In this document: positions 47,655 through 57,910 of the stretch, in pieces | Position numbering within the stretch: the stretch's first letter is position 1 | Layout: each line of letters begins with the position of its first letter | Assembly (NCBI RefSeq): GCF_000359125.1 | Contig: NZ_CAAF010000012.1 | Coordinates: 1-60,278 of the forward strand | Length of the DNA stretch: 60,278 nucleotides | Origin: Mesorhizobium sp. STM 4661 | GTDB taxonomy: Bacteria > Pseudomonadota > Alphaproteobacteria > Rhizobiales > Rhizobiaceae | Direction: 5' to 3' | Made by a program: the position numbers and the translations under genes | The notes under the pieces: model-generated | Database searches by the model: none | Seen by the model: the letters and a program-made list of their open reading frames with translations, nothing else | What the model was told of the DNA's origin: nothing

Positions 47655-49430
47655 TTATTGAAACGGCAGTCCGCCAGGGACAAACTCGTCCTCCTTGCGA
47701 TAGGGCTGACCTCTAAGCGCTTCGTATGCCGGAGCCGGGGCTTGAGCCACCGCTGCCGGGATGACGGGAAGAAGTATTCTGGAAGCATACTTCCCCGAGT
47801 GATAGACCCGGTTGATAGACGGGGCTCCTGCAGGAACGCTAGCGAGGCCGTGCCCGAGGTGACCAAGTGGAATGGGATTGGGTGCACCGATGGTCAGTTC
47901 AAGGCTATGCCCTTGCCTGACGACGTGAGCTATGGGCGAAATCAACGATATCCGGAGTTCGTAAATTTCACCTGGCACAAGTTTCTCAGACTTCCGAAAC
48001 GAATGCACCACCTCGTCAACATAGTTGCGGTCTTTGTCGATCGCACGGAGCGATGCCCGCAATAAGCCTGATTGAAGAAAGAGCACCCCCTCGGGGCCGA
48101 CGTCTTTCAGAGTAAGTTCGATATCGGCGTCGTCGCCGTTGTCAATGCTGAGATACAGCACGACTTCCGGATTTCCAAGCAAAACCATATCCGAGGTGAC
48201 AGGGGCTGTTCGGTAGTTGAGAACGCCGTGAGAAGAAGGTCGAACTTGGAATTGCTGATTGTCTCCGTAAAGTTCTGTTCCCGTTGGGTATAGGTAGGCG
48301 CGTGATCCCTCATTGGAACTGGCCGGCTTCTCGGGCGAGATCTGTGCGTTGGCCGCAAGATAGAAGGTGAGGCGCTCGACTTTCGGGTCTGGCCACGTGT
48401 TGTGATGCGTGATCCAGCCTGCTACCGATTTCTTCGGATCACCCTCGGGCTGCTGAACCTCCCAATACACACTGATGGGCGGCTCGTTCTCTATTCCATT
48501 CTTAACACCTTTAACCCAGCGATCGAGGAACCTCATTCGCTCCTTGTCGACAAGGCCATAGCCCCGCGGCCCAGGTCCGAAGCTCCCATGATCACCATTC
48601 ATCAGAACAAGCTTCTTGTTCTTCACATGTTGCATAAAATGGGAAAACATTCGAACGTTTGCCATGGCGGAGCCGCCGTAGGCCTCTTGCCAAGCTCCGA
48701 TAAGCATGGAGGGCACAGTGACTCTGTCGGTGAGCTCCTTGTTGACCACGGTCTGAGAATCGTACCATTCATCCCTCACCGGATGCTTCCGTATCTCGTC
48801 AAAAAGGGAAGTCTTGACGACTTGCCTATCGCTACTGCGAATCTTGGCCCACTCGGTATCGCCTTGATTGACGCGCCACTCTGCACCGCGCACCTGGGTT
48901 ACAAACTGACTTTCAATTAGCCATGTTCCCACTGACAGCGAGAACATTCCGCCAACCGAACCCAAAAACTCGTAGCCGTCCCCGAAACCGCTCGCGACGA
49001 TTGCCCGCAAATGAGGGGGCCGCTCGGCCGCGACCCAGAACTGTGGTTGCCCAGCCGACGAATTGCCGACCATCCCGACATTGCCATCGCTCCAGGGCTG
49101 CCTGGCGATCCATTCAATCAATTCGGCGCCATAAGGTCCGCCTTTGACCATTCGCTGTTCATGCCAATAGTCGATGACACCCTCCGAGCATCCCGTTCCC
49201 GGAAGATTGGCGCCCACGAAAGCGTAGCCGGCATCAAGGAATTCGTTCGCGACTTCGAAAGGGGTCGAGTTCGCTATATATGGATCATAAAGGAAAACCG
49301 TCGGATACTGACCCGATTTCTTCGGATGATATGAGATATAAGCGAGGCGCGTTCCGTCCTCCATCGTCACGTAGCCGATATTACGAATTACATCCGCCTC
49401 AGTGAAATCTGGTCGTTCTGCCGCTTTCAT
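47655..49430 (-). CDS. CocE/NonD-type S15 hydrolase (copy B), unusual catalytic region
   Basis: A 591-aa relative of copy A with the same two-domain layout (alpha/beta hydrolase, then the jelly-roll GNPEVVLYLSIDNGDDADIE). The nucleophile Ser124 lies in MVGNSSAGQPQF, where most members have G-x-S-Y; the Tyr is Ser here. At the acid position IGAWQEAYGG has Gln-Glu where the family has Tyr-Asp, so Glu249 may replace Asp. His281 is in LMNGDHGSFGPG. The enzyme may thus be altered in activity or substrate. A clear ribosome-binding site, GAGGTAAGC, precedes the ATG. No signal peptide. It lies between recombinase debris and peptide ABC operon 2. Confidence 0.87.
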   Translation of the reverse strand: MKAAERPDFTEADVIRNIGYVTMEDGTRLAYISYHPKKSGQYPTVFLYDPYIANSTPFEVANEFLDAGYAFVGANLPGTGCSEGVIDYWHEQRMVKGGPYGAELIEWIARQPWSDGNVGMVGNSSAGQPQFWVAAERPPHLRAIVASGFGDGYEFLGSVGGMFSLSVGTWLIESQFVTQVRGAEWRVNQGDTEWAKIRSSDRQVVKTSLFDEIRKHPVRDEWYDSQTVVNKELTDRVTVPSMLIGAWQEAYGGSAMANVRMFSHFMQHVKNKKLVLMNGDHGSFGPGPRGYGLVDKERMRFLDRWVKGVKNGIENEPPISVYWEVQQPEGDPKKSVAGWITHHNTWPDPKVERLTFYLAANAQISPEKPASSNEGSRAYLYPTGTELYGDNQQFQVRPSSHGVLNYRTAPVTSDMVLLGNPEVVLYLSIDNGDDADIELTLKDVGPEGVLFLQSGLLRASLRAIDKDRNYVDEVVHSFRKSEKLVPGEIYELRISLISPIAHVVRQGHSLELTIGAPNPIPLGHLGHGLASVPAGAPSINRVYHSGKYASRILLPVIPAAVAQAPAPAYEALRGQPYRKEDEFVPGGLPFQ

Positions 49431-49992
49431 GCTTACCTCGATGTGATGGAAGGACCTTTAGTCAGCCGGCGGGCCAGGCGTTTATGTGAGCGTCACTCGC
49501 ATAACTGACCGACGCAATATGGCGCCGTGCTGCGCTTCCTGTGATTTCCTCGTCGGATCATCGCGTCGTCTCCAGGCGACTACACGAACTCCAATATGCG
49601 CGTTTCGCAGGTACGCTTTGCACAAATTTACGCTCTGTTGGCGCAGGAAATCTGCGTTGACCTCTCTTCCGAGGCGCAGCGACGATTCTTGGGTGGCACT
49701 TGCTCGACGGTGATGAACGTGCCCGCCATGCGCACTTGGATGATCCCGAAGGGATCACCCCCGCTCACCCGCTGCAAGGGCATGACATCCGCTTGTAATA
49801 AGTAGTAGCTGCGATCCTCTCCTTTGTTGAAGGCTAAAGACGGGGATCGAAGAATTTGGGCCTATCCTTGGTCAGACTTCGATGGGCGGCGTTCCTCTGC
49901 GCGCAGCAGCGGGATGCCGAAGCCACCGCGGGGTGTACCGTAAACTTTATCTTCCGCCCGCGAGTGACACACAAAAAGTCTGGAACAGCCCT
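49431..49992. other. intergenic, no gene seen
   Basis: 562 bp between the ABC ATPase stop and the S15-type gene start. Short frames (for example 49596-49805) have no recognisable content. The promoter of copy B must lie here; no shared operator box was found. Confidence 0.4.
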
Positions 49993-50994
49993 CTACTTCG
50001 CCAGCCAGCAGGCTGACAGGTGCTGTGGTCCAACCTCGATGGCTGGTGGTTCCTCTTGCCGGCAGCGGTCGAAGGCCAGTGGGCAACGCGGATGGAAACG
50101 GCAGCCTTTCGGCACACGGGCGGCGCTTGGAACCTCGCCCTGCAGGGCCGGCAGCTCGGCGCGACCTGCATTGGCGCCAACCTGCGGGGTGGCGTTACGC
50201 AAGGCGACGGTATACGGATGGCAGGGGTTGAACGTGATCTCGTCGGCGGTGCCGATCTCGACCAATTTTCCAAGATACAGGACGGCAATTCTGTCGGCGA
50301 TCAACCAAGCGAGCGGCAGGTCGTGCGTGATGAACAGCAGCGCCATGCTGTGCTTGGCGCGCAGATCAACCAGGACTTGAAGAATCTGTGCGCGTATCGA
50401 GACATCGAGCATAGACACCGGTTCGTCGGCGACGATGAGTTCCGGCCTCACGGCAAGCGCTCCGGCGATCACGACCCGCTGGCGCTGCCCGCCAGACAGC
50501 TCGTGCGGGAAGCGAGCGAAGAAATCATCGGGAGGATTGAGCCCGGCCGCTGCCAGCGCTTCGCTCACACGCTCTGTGAGTTGAGCATTGTTCTTGACCA
50601 ACCGCAGTGAACGCAGCGGCTCTGCCACAATGTCGAACACGGTGTGTCGGGGGTTGAGTGCCTGATAAGCGTCTTGGAAGATCATCTGCACGCGATGCCG
50701 GTAAGGGCGCAGGGCCGAGGAGCCTCGCTCCGCGGTCATGTCGCGGCCTTCGAACAACAGCTTGCCGCCTGTTGGCTGAGCAAGCTTTGTGATGACACGG
50801 CCCACAGTGGTCTTGCCGCTACCAGACTCCCCGACCAAGGCGACGATCTCACCCCGTCCGATGTTGAGGTCGATCCCGTCCACCGCGCGCACGGCGCCGG
50901 CAGGTCGGCCCAGGACACGGTCGAACAGCCCGCCCTGGATAGGAAAATGGACCTGCAGGCTCTCAAGACGCAGAATATCGGCCGTGTCAGGCAT
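49993..50994 (-). CDS. peptide ABC transporter ATP-binding protein (DppF type), operon 2
   Basis: Complete ATPase of 333 aa: Walker [16 protein letters not shown]-loop [14 protein letters not shown], signature [15 protein letters not shown], Walker [15 protein letters not shown] and the C-terminal [15 protein letters not shown]. It overlaps the preceding ATPase gene by eight bases. Clearly diverged from operon 1, so the two systems are not a recent duplication. Confidence 0.93.
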   Translation of the reverse strand: MPDTADILRLESLQVHFPIQGGLFDRVLGRPAGAVRAVDGIDLNIGRGEIVALVGESGSGKTTVGRVITKLAQPTGGKLLFEGRDMTAERGSSALRPYRHRVQMIFQDAYQALNPRHTVFDIVAEPLRSLRLVKNNAQLTERVSEALAAAGLNPPDDFFARFPHELSGGQRQRVVIAGALAVRPELIVADEPVSMLDVSIRAQILQVLVDLRAKHSMALLFITHDLPLAWLIADRIAVLYLGKLVEIGTADEITFNPCHPYTVALRNATPQVGANAGRAELPALQGEVPSAARVPKGCRFHPRCPLAFDRCRQEEPPAIEVGPQHLSACWLAK

Positions 50995-51991
50995 GGACTG
51001 CGACCTTGTCTTGCGAGGACCGGTGAAGGTGGCAGGCGACGCGTCCTCGCCCTAACTTATCGAGGCTGGGAACTTCGGTCGCGCAAACCGCCATAGCCGA
51101 CGGACAACGCGGATGGAAAGCGCAGCCTAAGGGTCGATTCACCAGGTTGGGGGGATCACCGGGTATTGGCCGGATCATCTTTTTGCCGCTCGCTGGGTTC
51201 GGGATCGATTCGATCAGCAGTCGGGTGTAGGGATGTTTGGGTTGGGCGAAGATCTCGGCGACAGAGCCATCCTCGACGATCCGGCCGGCGTACATGATCA
51301 TCACGCGATCACACGACTCAGCCACCACAGACAGGTCGTGGGTGATCAAAATCAGGGCAAGGTTAAGCTGCGATCGCAACTCCCCTAGCAGCTTGAGGAT
51401 CTGAGCCTGTGTGATGACGTCCAGCGCCGTCGTCGGCTCGTCGCCGATGATGATTGAGGGGCGACATGCCAGCGCCATGGCAATCATCACCCTTTGGCGC
51501 ATACCGCCCGACAACTCGTGGGGATAGGCGGAACCGCGATCCGTCGGAATGCCAACGAACTCGAGCAGTTCTCTTGCCCGCGCCGTCGCCTCGCCACGCG
51601 ACATGCCGAGCTTCAGCATGCATGGCTCGGCGATCTGCTTGATGATGCGGTGAACAGGATTAAGCGCATTCATCGCGCCCTGAAAGACAACGGACGTTTC
51701 GCTCCAGCGATGTGGCCGCATCGCCGCATCATCGTCGATCGGAAGTCGGTTACCACGATAGCGCACTTGGCCACCGCTGACCCGCGCGTTGGGAGACAAT
51801 AGGCCGGCTATGGCCATGGCGGTCGTGGTCTTCCCGCTGCCTGATTCTCCGACGAGGCCAACGGCCTCTCCGGCCCGGAGCGCGAAGCTTACGCTGTCGA
51901 TCGCACGCGATGAAACCCCCTTGAGCCCATAGTCGACAGAGAGCCCGTCGACTTCCAGAAGCGATGTTCCGCCTTGAGAGGAGTGTATCAT
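50987..51991 (-). CDS. peptide ABC transporter ATP-binding protein (DppD type), operon 2
   Basis: 334 aa with Walker [17 protein letters not shown]-loop [14 protein letters not shown], signature [15 protein letters not shown], Walker [15 protein letters not shown] and C-terminal [15 protein letters not shown]. The Q-loop has Gly after Gln (FQGAM), seen in some dipeptide/nickel-type ATPases. The start overlaps the permease stop by four bases. Confidence 0.93.
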   Translation of the reverse strand: MIHSSQGGTSLLEVDGLSVDYGLKGVSSRAIDSVSFALRAGEAVGLVGESGSGKTTTAMAIAGLLSPNARVSGGQVRYRGNRLPIDDDAAMRPHRWSETSVVFQGAMNALNPVHRIIKQIAEPCMLKLGMSRGEATARARELLEFVGIPTDRGSAYPHELSGGMRQRVMIAMALACRPSIIIGDEPTTALDVITQAQILKLLGELRSQLNLALILITHDLSVVAESCDRVMIMYAGRIVEDGSVAEIFAQPKHPYTRLLIESIPNPASGKKMIRPIPGDPPNLVNRPLGCAFHPRCPSAMAVCATEVPSLDKLGRGRVACHLHRSSQDKVAVHA

Positions 51992-52920
51992 GGGATCACC
52001 CGCCGCCGTGGATTGAACGTGTCGTCGAGGGCATTGCCAATCAGGACGAAACTAAGCGAAACCGTGAGGACGCACACTCCGGGTGCACCGAGGTACCACC
52101 AGGCTCCGGCACTGGCCGCGCCGGCGCGCTGGGCGAGCGAAAGCAAAGTGCCCCATGAAGGCTGCAATGGATCGCCAAGCCCGAGGAACGAAAGCGACGT
52201 CTCGACATAGATTGCGCCGGCGACAACGAGCGCACCATTCGCTGCGATTTGCGGCACGAGATTGGGGAGGATGTGCCGCACCATGATGTTGAAATTGCTG
52301 CTGCCCACAACGCGTGCGCGATCAATGAATGTTCGCTCCTTAAGCGACAGTGTCTGGCTGCGAACGATGCGTGCAACGAACGCCCAGCTTGTCATGCCGA
52401 TAACGACAAGGATCACGAAAAGAGAAGGACGGAAGCCGAGGATTTCTCCGCCGCGCCCCATCACCTCGAGAACCACGGGTGTGATGACCAGCGCCAATAC
52501 GAAGGACGGCATGACAAAAAAGAAGTCCGTCAAGCGCATCAGCCAGACGTCAACCCTGCCACCGTAGTAGCCCGCCGTCATACCGATAGTAGTCCCGACG
52601 ACGAGGCTGATCACAGTCGACAATAGCGCAATCATAAGCGAGATCCGGGCACCATGGACGACCAGATTGAGCACGTCTCGACCCACCTCGTCCGTCCCTA
52701 GAAGATGCTGGCCTGATGGGGGTACGAGGAAATCGCCGGTTGCATTGATCGCAGTCTGGAGCGGTCCCACCAGAATATTGGGGACCGCCGCCACAACAAG
52801 AAAGAATACCAGACATACGAGGCCCACCTGAGCGCTGCCGTAGCTGAGAAATTGACGCAGAAAGCCTTTTATCGCGCGCGCCCGGCCTCGCGGGGAATAT
52901 CGAACAGTACTTTCACTCAT
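51988..52920 (-). CDS. peptide ABC transporter permease (DppC type), operon 2
   Basis: 310-aa inner-membrane permease with an N-terminal helix (VGLVCLVFFLVVAAVPNILV), the loop LLGTDEVGRDVLNLVVHGAR and the EAA-type loop FIDRARVVGSSNFNIMVRHI. Overlaps both neighbours by four bases (ATGA), so the operon is tightly coupled. Confidence 0.92.
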   Translation of the reverse strand: MSESTVRYSPRGRARAIKGFLRQFLSYGSAQVGLVCLVFFLVVAAVPNILVGPLQTAINATGDFLVPPSGQHLLGTDEVGRDVLNLVVHGARISLMIALLSTVISLVVGTTIGMTAGYYGGRVDVWLMRLTDFFFVMPSFVLALVITPVVLEVMGRGGEILGFRPSLFVILVVIGMTSWAFVARIVRSQTLSLKERTFIDRARVVGSSNFNIMVRHILPNLVPQIAANGALVVAGAIYVETSLSFLGLGDPLQPSWGTLLSLAQRAGAASAGAWWYLGAPGVCVLTVSLSFVLIGNALDDTFNPRRRVIP

Positions 52921-53906
52921 TGTCGGACCCTCGGATCAAGAAGGCCGTAGGCAAGATCGGCTATGAGGTTTGCGACGACGATCGACGCACCGAGCAACAA
53001 GAATATCCCTTGAAGGACCGGATAATCTCGCGCATTGAGCGCTTCCACCGTCAGGCCTCCAATCCCCGGCCAGGCGAATACGGCTTCGACGGTGATGGCT
53101 CCCGCTACCACGTAGCCGAGATTAAGGGCAATCAGAGTTACGACCGGCAGCATTGCATTCCGGAATGCATGACGCATCAGCATCTGACCATTGGTGAGTC
53201 CCTTGGCCCGAGCGGTCACCATGTAATCCTCGGTGACTACGTCACTCATTGCCGCACGTGCGACTACAACGTATTGGCCGATCAGTCCAAGAGCCACCGC
53301 GGTGACCGGAAGCGCGAGATGCCGCAAGTAGTCGAGCAACGAGTCAAGGGAGCCGGTGATCGTGCCGGGCGAGTATGCACCGTAGCCCGGAAGCCAGCCC
53401 AATGACGTACTGAAGATGACGACCAAGAGCATCCCAAGCCAGAAAGATGGCGTAGAATAGAGCGCCAGGGAGGCTCCAGTGGCGATATGGTCGACGGCTC
53501 CTCCCCTGCGCCAACCCGCATATAGGCCAAGCATAACTCCGGATAGGATGGCGATGAATTGGGCTAGGCCGACCAGGACGATGGTGGCCGGCAAGCGCTC
53601 CAGGATCAGGTCGGCGACGCGCTGGCCCCTAAACTTGAAGCTATAGCCCAAGTCACCTTGGAGGGTTGCCGACAAGTAGTGGACCACCTGGTCCGGAAAC
53701 AGCGGCCGATCGAGGCCCCAGTTCTGGCGCTGCGCCTCCATCTGTTCAGCGGTGACGCTGGTGCGCGCCCCGCCAAGCAGAAGCGCTGCAGGGTCGCCAG
53801 GGATGACTCGGAACAGGACGAAGTTCAGAACCACCACCATTAGGAGGGTTATGATGGCCCTTATGAGGATGCTCCCGATGTGGCGACCCGTCCTGCCTCC
53901 ATTCAT
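52917..53906 (-). CDS. peptide ABC transporter permease (DppB type), operon 2
   Basis: Permease beginning MNGGRTGRHIGSILIRAIIT, then VLNFVLFRVIPGDPAALLLG. The EAA loop is DYMVTARAKGLTNGQMLMRH. The ATG at 53906 overlaps the binding-protein stop (ATGA) and is chosen over an in-frame start 45 bases upstream. Confidence 0.92.
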   Translation of the reverse strand: MNGGRTGRHIGSILIRAIITLLMVVVLNFVLFRVIPGDPAALLLGGARTSVTAEQMEAQRQNWGLDRPLFPDQVVHYLSATLQGDLGYSFKFRGQRVADLILERLPATIVLVGLAQFIAILSGVMLGLYAGWRRGGAVDHIATGASLALYSTPSFWLGMLLVVIFSTSLGWLPGYGAYSPGTITGSLDSLLDYLRHLALPVTAVALGLIGQYVVVARAAMSDVVTEDYMVTARAKGLTNGQMLMRHAFRNAMLPVVTLIALNLGYVVAGAITVEAVFAWPGIGGLTVEALNARDYPVLQGIFLLLGASIVVANLIADLAYGLLDPRVRQ

Positions 53907-55573
53907 GGGGCTGACACCGGCTTCAGGCGATCGAACGGAAAGTAGCTCCACCCGGAAATCTCTTTACCCCAGCCCTCGAAGCAATCCTTGCGATGGGCAT
54001 CAAGCATGAGCGGGTAACTTAGAATGATGTAGGGGGCTTCGGTGTAAATAAGGCGCGCCGCCTGGTCTACCAACTCCTGGCTCTTCTTGAGGTCTACGAT
54101 GGCATCCACCTGAGACGTAAGGTGATCGAACTTCTCGTTGCTCCAGTATGCCGTATTGGGAACTTCAGCAGTTTTACCTATACTAAGCAAATTATGGGGG
54201 TCGGGACCGCGCCAGCCCGCTGAAACTAGCAGGTCCCAGCCTCCCCCGCCCTTCGCCGGTGCTGCCGTGCGGGCGCTGAGCGCGCCAGAGTCGAGCTGGG
54301 TCACCGATACGGGAATGCCGATTTGTCCCAACCAGCCAGCAATGAGCTGTACGGCCGCGAACGGCAGATCGAGGAGGCCCGAGATGGGTCCGGTAATCAG
54401 CTCGAGCTGGAAGCTGTTTCCGTCCTTATCCTCGCGAGCGCCGTCGCCGTTGGTGTCCCGATAACCGGCCGCATCCAGCCGCCGGCCGGCCTCGGCGAGA
54501 TCAAAGTGACGTCTGATGTCACTGAGATCTGAGTAATAATCTTTCGCCGCCGGCATCACCAATCCCACACCGGGGTCGGCGTGGCCGCGATAGGCGCGCT
54601 CGACGATTGTCTTCTGATCGATGGCGTAGCCGATGGCATCGCGAAACGCGGGATCTTGCAGGGCCTTAGTGCTGCCTGCACCGTCTGCCGAGGCGGTATT
54701 GAAAGCCAAATAGTCTCGCTGCTCAATGCGATTTTGACCCACCTGGATGGCAGAATGCTTCGACAGATCCGCCCACTGGGAAGCCGTGAGGCCGATGCCA
54801 TAGTCGAGATTGCCGCTCTTCAATCCCTGCGCGATGGGATCGGCGGTACCAAAGAAGTTAAAAATCATGCCCTTCGTCGCCAGCTGCCCGGTGCGGAAAT
54901 GTGGGTTCGGCATCATGCGGACAAACTGGCCCTGCTGAAACTCCTGGATGATCATCGGCCCCGTACCCACCAGCGGCGGGTCGTTCCGAAAGGTGCCGCG
55001 CGCATCGGCGTAGCTGACGTCCTTCCAGATGTGCTCGGGAACCATGAATACGCTGTTGTCGATTGGCCAGCGAGTGGGTGACTTGGTCACGATTTGCAAC
55101 GTCTCGTCATCAAGGGCCATGATGGACTCGACGTTTTGCATGCCGTCAGTGGTGTTAAAGCCGACATTCAGTTCGTTGGGCGTGCCGATGGACTTGCGCA
55201 CGTAGTTGAAGGTGAATGCGGCATCCTTGGCGGTGGCGGGCTGGCCATCCGACCACTTCATTCCAGGCCAGATTTTGAAAGTCCACGTTACGTTGTCGTC
55301 GTCAACCAACCACTCCTTGGCAAATCCCTTCCGGTCAGCATAACGCTGGGCGTCAACGCAGACCAAGGTGTCATAGGTGTAAACTAGCGGCCACCAGTTG
55401 CTATAGGAAGCGAACGGGTTCAGCGTGTCGGGAGCGGCGATGCCGCCGATGCGCACGATATGGTCAGCGCACGACGATGCGGCGAACGCCGTCGATCGCA
55501 GTATCCAAGATGCTGTGGATCCTGCCAGGATCGTCTTTAGTGCCGCGCGTCGGCTTAATGAGCGCTCATTCAT
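53903..55573 (-). CDS. peptide ABC transporter substrate-binding protein, Tat-exported, operon 2
   Basis: 556-aa family 5 binding protein. The N-terminus has a twin-arginine motif (SRRAALK at residues 7-13), a hydrophobic stretch and a probable cut after STAFA. Core motifs are VTWTFKIWPGMKWSDGQPAT and AFRDAIGYAIDQKTIVERAY. An acidic DTNGDGAREDKDGN insert (near residue 415) looks like a calcium-binding loop. First gene of operon 2. None of the ATC-N9-GAT boxes seen before operon 1 is present upstream, so control should differ. Confidence 0.92.
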   Translation of the reverse strand: MNERSLSRRAALKTILAGSTASWILRSTAFAASSCADHIVRIGGIAAPDTLNPFASYSNWWPLVYTYDTLVCVDAQRYADRKGFAKEWLVDDDNVTWTFKIWPGMKWSDGQPATAKDAAFTFNYVRKSIGTPNELNVGFNTTDGMQNVESIMALDDETLQIVTKSPTRWPIDNSVFMVPEHIWKDVSYADARGTFRNDPPLVGTGPMIIQEFQQGQFVRMMPNPHFRTGQLATKGMIFNFFGTADPIAQGLKSGNLDYGIGLTASQWADLSKHSAIQVGQNRIEQRDYLAFNTASADGAGSTKALQDPAFRDAIGYAIDQKTIVERAYRGHADPGVGLVMPAAKDYYSDLSDIRRHFDLAEAGRRLDAAGYRDTNGDGAREDKDGNSFQLELITGPISGLLDLPFAAVQLIAGWLGQIGIPVSVTQLDSGALSARTAAPAKGGGGWDLLVSAGWRGPDPHNLLSIGKTAEVPNTAYWSNEKFDHLTSQVDAIVDLKKSQELVDQAARLIYTEAPYIILSYPLMLDAHRKDCFEGWGKEISGWSYFPFDRLKPVSAP

Positions 55574-55832
55574 CTTTTGTTCCCTTCACTTCTTTTTTAT
55601 CACCCGCAAACTGCGGGAACGGAGCGGATTGCAGTCTACCCCTGCCACTGGGTCGTTTTGCGCAAAAGACTTCCTTTCCGAGCAGGAAATCGGTGATTCT
55701 TGTTCTGTGGCGCACAAAAACGACGGTTACTGGTAGGAACATCCCTCTAGTCTCTCATGTTCCCTGTCAACGCTGAAGGCGAGAGGGAACAACTGCTTGG
55801 CGCGAGTGTGCAAGCAGTCGGATTGGCTGGAA
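55574..55832. promoter_or_regulatory. operon 2 upstream region with TTTTGCGCAAAA palindrome
   Basis: A 12-bp perfect palindrome TTTTGCGCAAAA lies at 55656-55667, about 85 bp before the binding-protein start, with a related GGCGCACAAAAA near 55710. It could be an operator for an unidentified regulator. No gene in this gap. Confidence 0.4.
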
Positions 55833-56023
55833 CTGCACAGGGCCGGGGGCGGAGCTCAGAGACGACGGTTGATTAGACTCTCATCCGCGGGTTGGATACC
55901 GCCTTCCGTGTCTTCGTCTCGGGGCTTTCCTCGGTCTAGAGGGCGGGCGTCGGGCGGATTGGCTCGGCCACATAATTAGCGACGGGAGTTCCCCACCGTT
56001 GCCCCGCCCCCGGCCCTGTGCAG
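55833..56023. repeat. long-range 20-bp inverted repeat downstream of the IS110-type gene
   Basis: The 20-bp arm at 55833-55852 (CTGCACAGGGCCGGGGGCGG) is perfectly complementary to 56004-56023; 151 bp separate the arms. It fills the non-coding end next to the IS110-family transposase gene. It could be part of a structured guide RNA region or the remains of element ends. Confidence 0.7.
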
Positions 56024-56043
56024 CGGGCTGGGTCGAGGTTCGT

Positions 56044-57056
56044 CTATGACGGTTCGATCTCTTGCCCAATGGCCCACAGGAAGGCGGCCATCTCGCGCGC
56101 GAACTTGCCGGCGGCGTTGAGGCGACGATAGCGAGCGCAGAGCCGGACCCTCAGGGCCTCGCTAACCCTGGCGGGATAGCGGTAAGTCCATGCCGCTTCG
56201 ACCAAGGCGCGGCGGGCGCGTCGATTGCCGGCGAGTGTAAGGCTCGATCTGCGGACTGTGTCGCCGGTCGAACGCTCCCCCCGGAACCAGGCCGAGGAAG
56301 GCCATCAACTGTGGCGGTGTATCGAAGCGGCGCACATCCCCGATCTCGGCCGCAAAGATCACTGCGACCAGGAACGAGGCACGGCGCATCGCCTGATAGG
56401 CCTCGACGACCCGCGCCATGGACCACGTGGGCACGATGGCGCTTCAGCTGCTCGTCCAAGCGGCGTAGCCGCTGAACCGCGTCCTCAATCGCGTCGATTT
56501 TCTCCTGGAACACGATCTGCTGCGCCGGATGCTCGAAGCTCTGGCGGGCGAGCCAGCGTCGGTGCGCCAATGTCCAATGACCGCCGCCCTCGTAGATCCG
56601 ACCATGGCGCAGAAGAAGGGAGAGCAGCTGCTGGCGTTTGCGGCGCAGGTCGTCGGCTCCGGATTTCCCGAGCCCGGACCAGATCGCGGACAGCCTCGTG
56701 GACTACGTCCGGCACCCACACATGCAGCCGCGCCAGAGTGACCGCGTCCCGTCGGTTCGTCTTGATACGCTCGCCCGACCGCTTCGGAATCAGGGCGGGC
56801 GCAAACACCATGCAGTCGTGACCAAGATCGCGACCTGACGGCAAAGTCCGTAACCAGTCGGTCCGGCCTCGAAGCAGACGTGCAGTCGATCGTACCTTTT
56901 TCCCAGCTTCTTGATCGTCCGCTCTATCGCTGCCGGCCTATTCTCGACCTCGCCGAGAAACCGGACTTCGCCCGTACGGCCGCCCTCGGCGATCGCCACC
57001 GCATGCTTCTTCTTGGCTACATCAAACGCGACAAATGCTTCGCTATGCTCTCCCAT
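56044..57056 (-). pseudogene. IS110-family transposase (second type), frameshifted
   Basis: From ATG 57056 the frame reads MGEHSEAFVAFDVAKKKHAV with the DEDD Asp, then [16 protein letters not shown]. Further pieces follow in other frames: [78 protein letters not shown], the C-terminal PPQLMAFLGLVPG, and last WAIGQEIEPS before the stop at 56044. At least three shifts and a small deletion break it. It belongs to another IS110 subgroup than the relic at 12631. Confidence 0.85.
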
Positions 57057-57423
57057 GGCTCGTCCTCCGTGCGTGAGGATCGGCTCGACCTATCCGAGCA
57101 ACCCTCGTCGCTTAATCGCACGAAAGGGCGGGCCACGGATCTCAGACCTCGGAACATGACATCTAGAGCTCTATGGTGATCGCCGGGATCGGTCGTACAC
57201 GCAAAGCTAAGCCATTGTGATGATGCTCGTCTCTGCGACATCCTCGAAAGTCTTGTAAGCCAGCCTTAGTCCGCATCGATGTTCTCGGTCCTTATGGGTG
57301 TGATTTCGCAGGTGCGTGCTTCCTCGCGGCCCATCGAGGCCTTCGGATCCAGCAATTCGACTAGCGCGACAGCCTGCTACGTCGCATGAGAACTGATCGC
57401 AGAAATGTGTACAATGGAGGAAG
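57057..57423. other. no recognisable gene
   Basis: Contains the right non-coding side of the IS110-type element and the leader of the broken DMT gene. A ribosome-binding site GGAGGAAG ends the stretch. No other feature seen. Confidence 0.4.
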
Positions 57424-57905
57424 ATGGAATCTAGAACGCGGCTGACAGGGGCAACAATCATGCTCTCCGTAGGCATGGCTCTGTCAGGATCGGCAGGGCT
57501 TTTTCCGTCTCGTCCGGCCAGCCGACTCTGAATGTGTGTGTTTTTCCGCTGCTTGTTCGGAGCGTTGGCGCTCATTGGATGGGTTTGGTTACGGGGTGGC
57601 TGGCAAAGCCTTTTCTCCATTGAGCGGAAGCTGTGGCCACTCGTGCTGGTGAGCGGCATCGATTGGCTGACGCTGTTCGAGGGATTCCATCGAACCTCCA
57701 TCGGATTCGCAACGATCATCTATCATTTGCAACCCTTCTCGATCGTGCTCGCCGGCGGACTGTGCCAGACCGACCGGAATTGGCTGATCGGCTTCGGCCG
57801 AGCAAATTCTTGCCGCGTGACTGGCTGTCAGACCTCTCTGCGTTCCCATTCAGCCGTAGCAACAGAATCCATCCGATCCGCTAGGGCGGAAAAATCCGGT
57901 CACGT
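57424..57905 (+). pseudogene. EamA/DMT-family transporter, truncated and frameshifted
   Basis: From ATG 57424 the frame reads MESRTRLTGATIMLSVGMAL, then stops. The next frame continues with VFFRCLFGALALIGWVWLRG, LWPLVLVSGIDWLTLF and HRTSIGFATIIYHLQPFSIV, which are membrane helices of drug/metabolite transporters. A deletion has removed residues between SGI and DWLTLF, and the C-terminal half is lost. Confidence 0.8.
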
Positions 57906-57910
57906 TTGGC

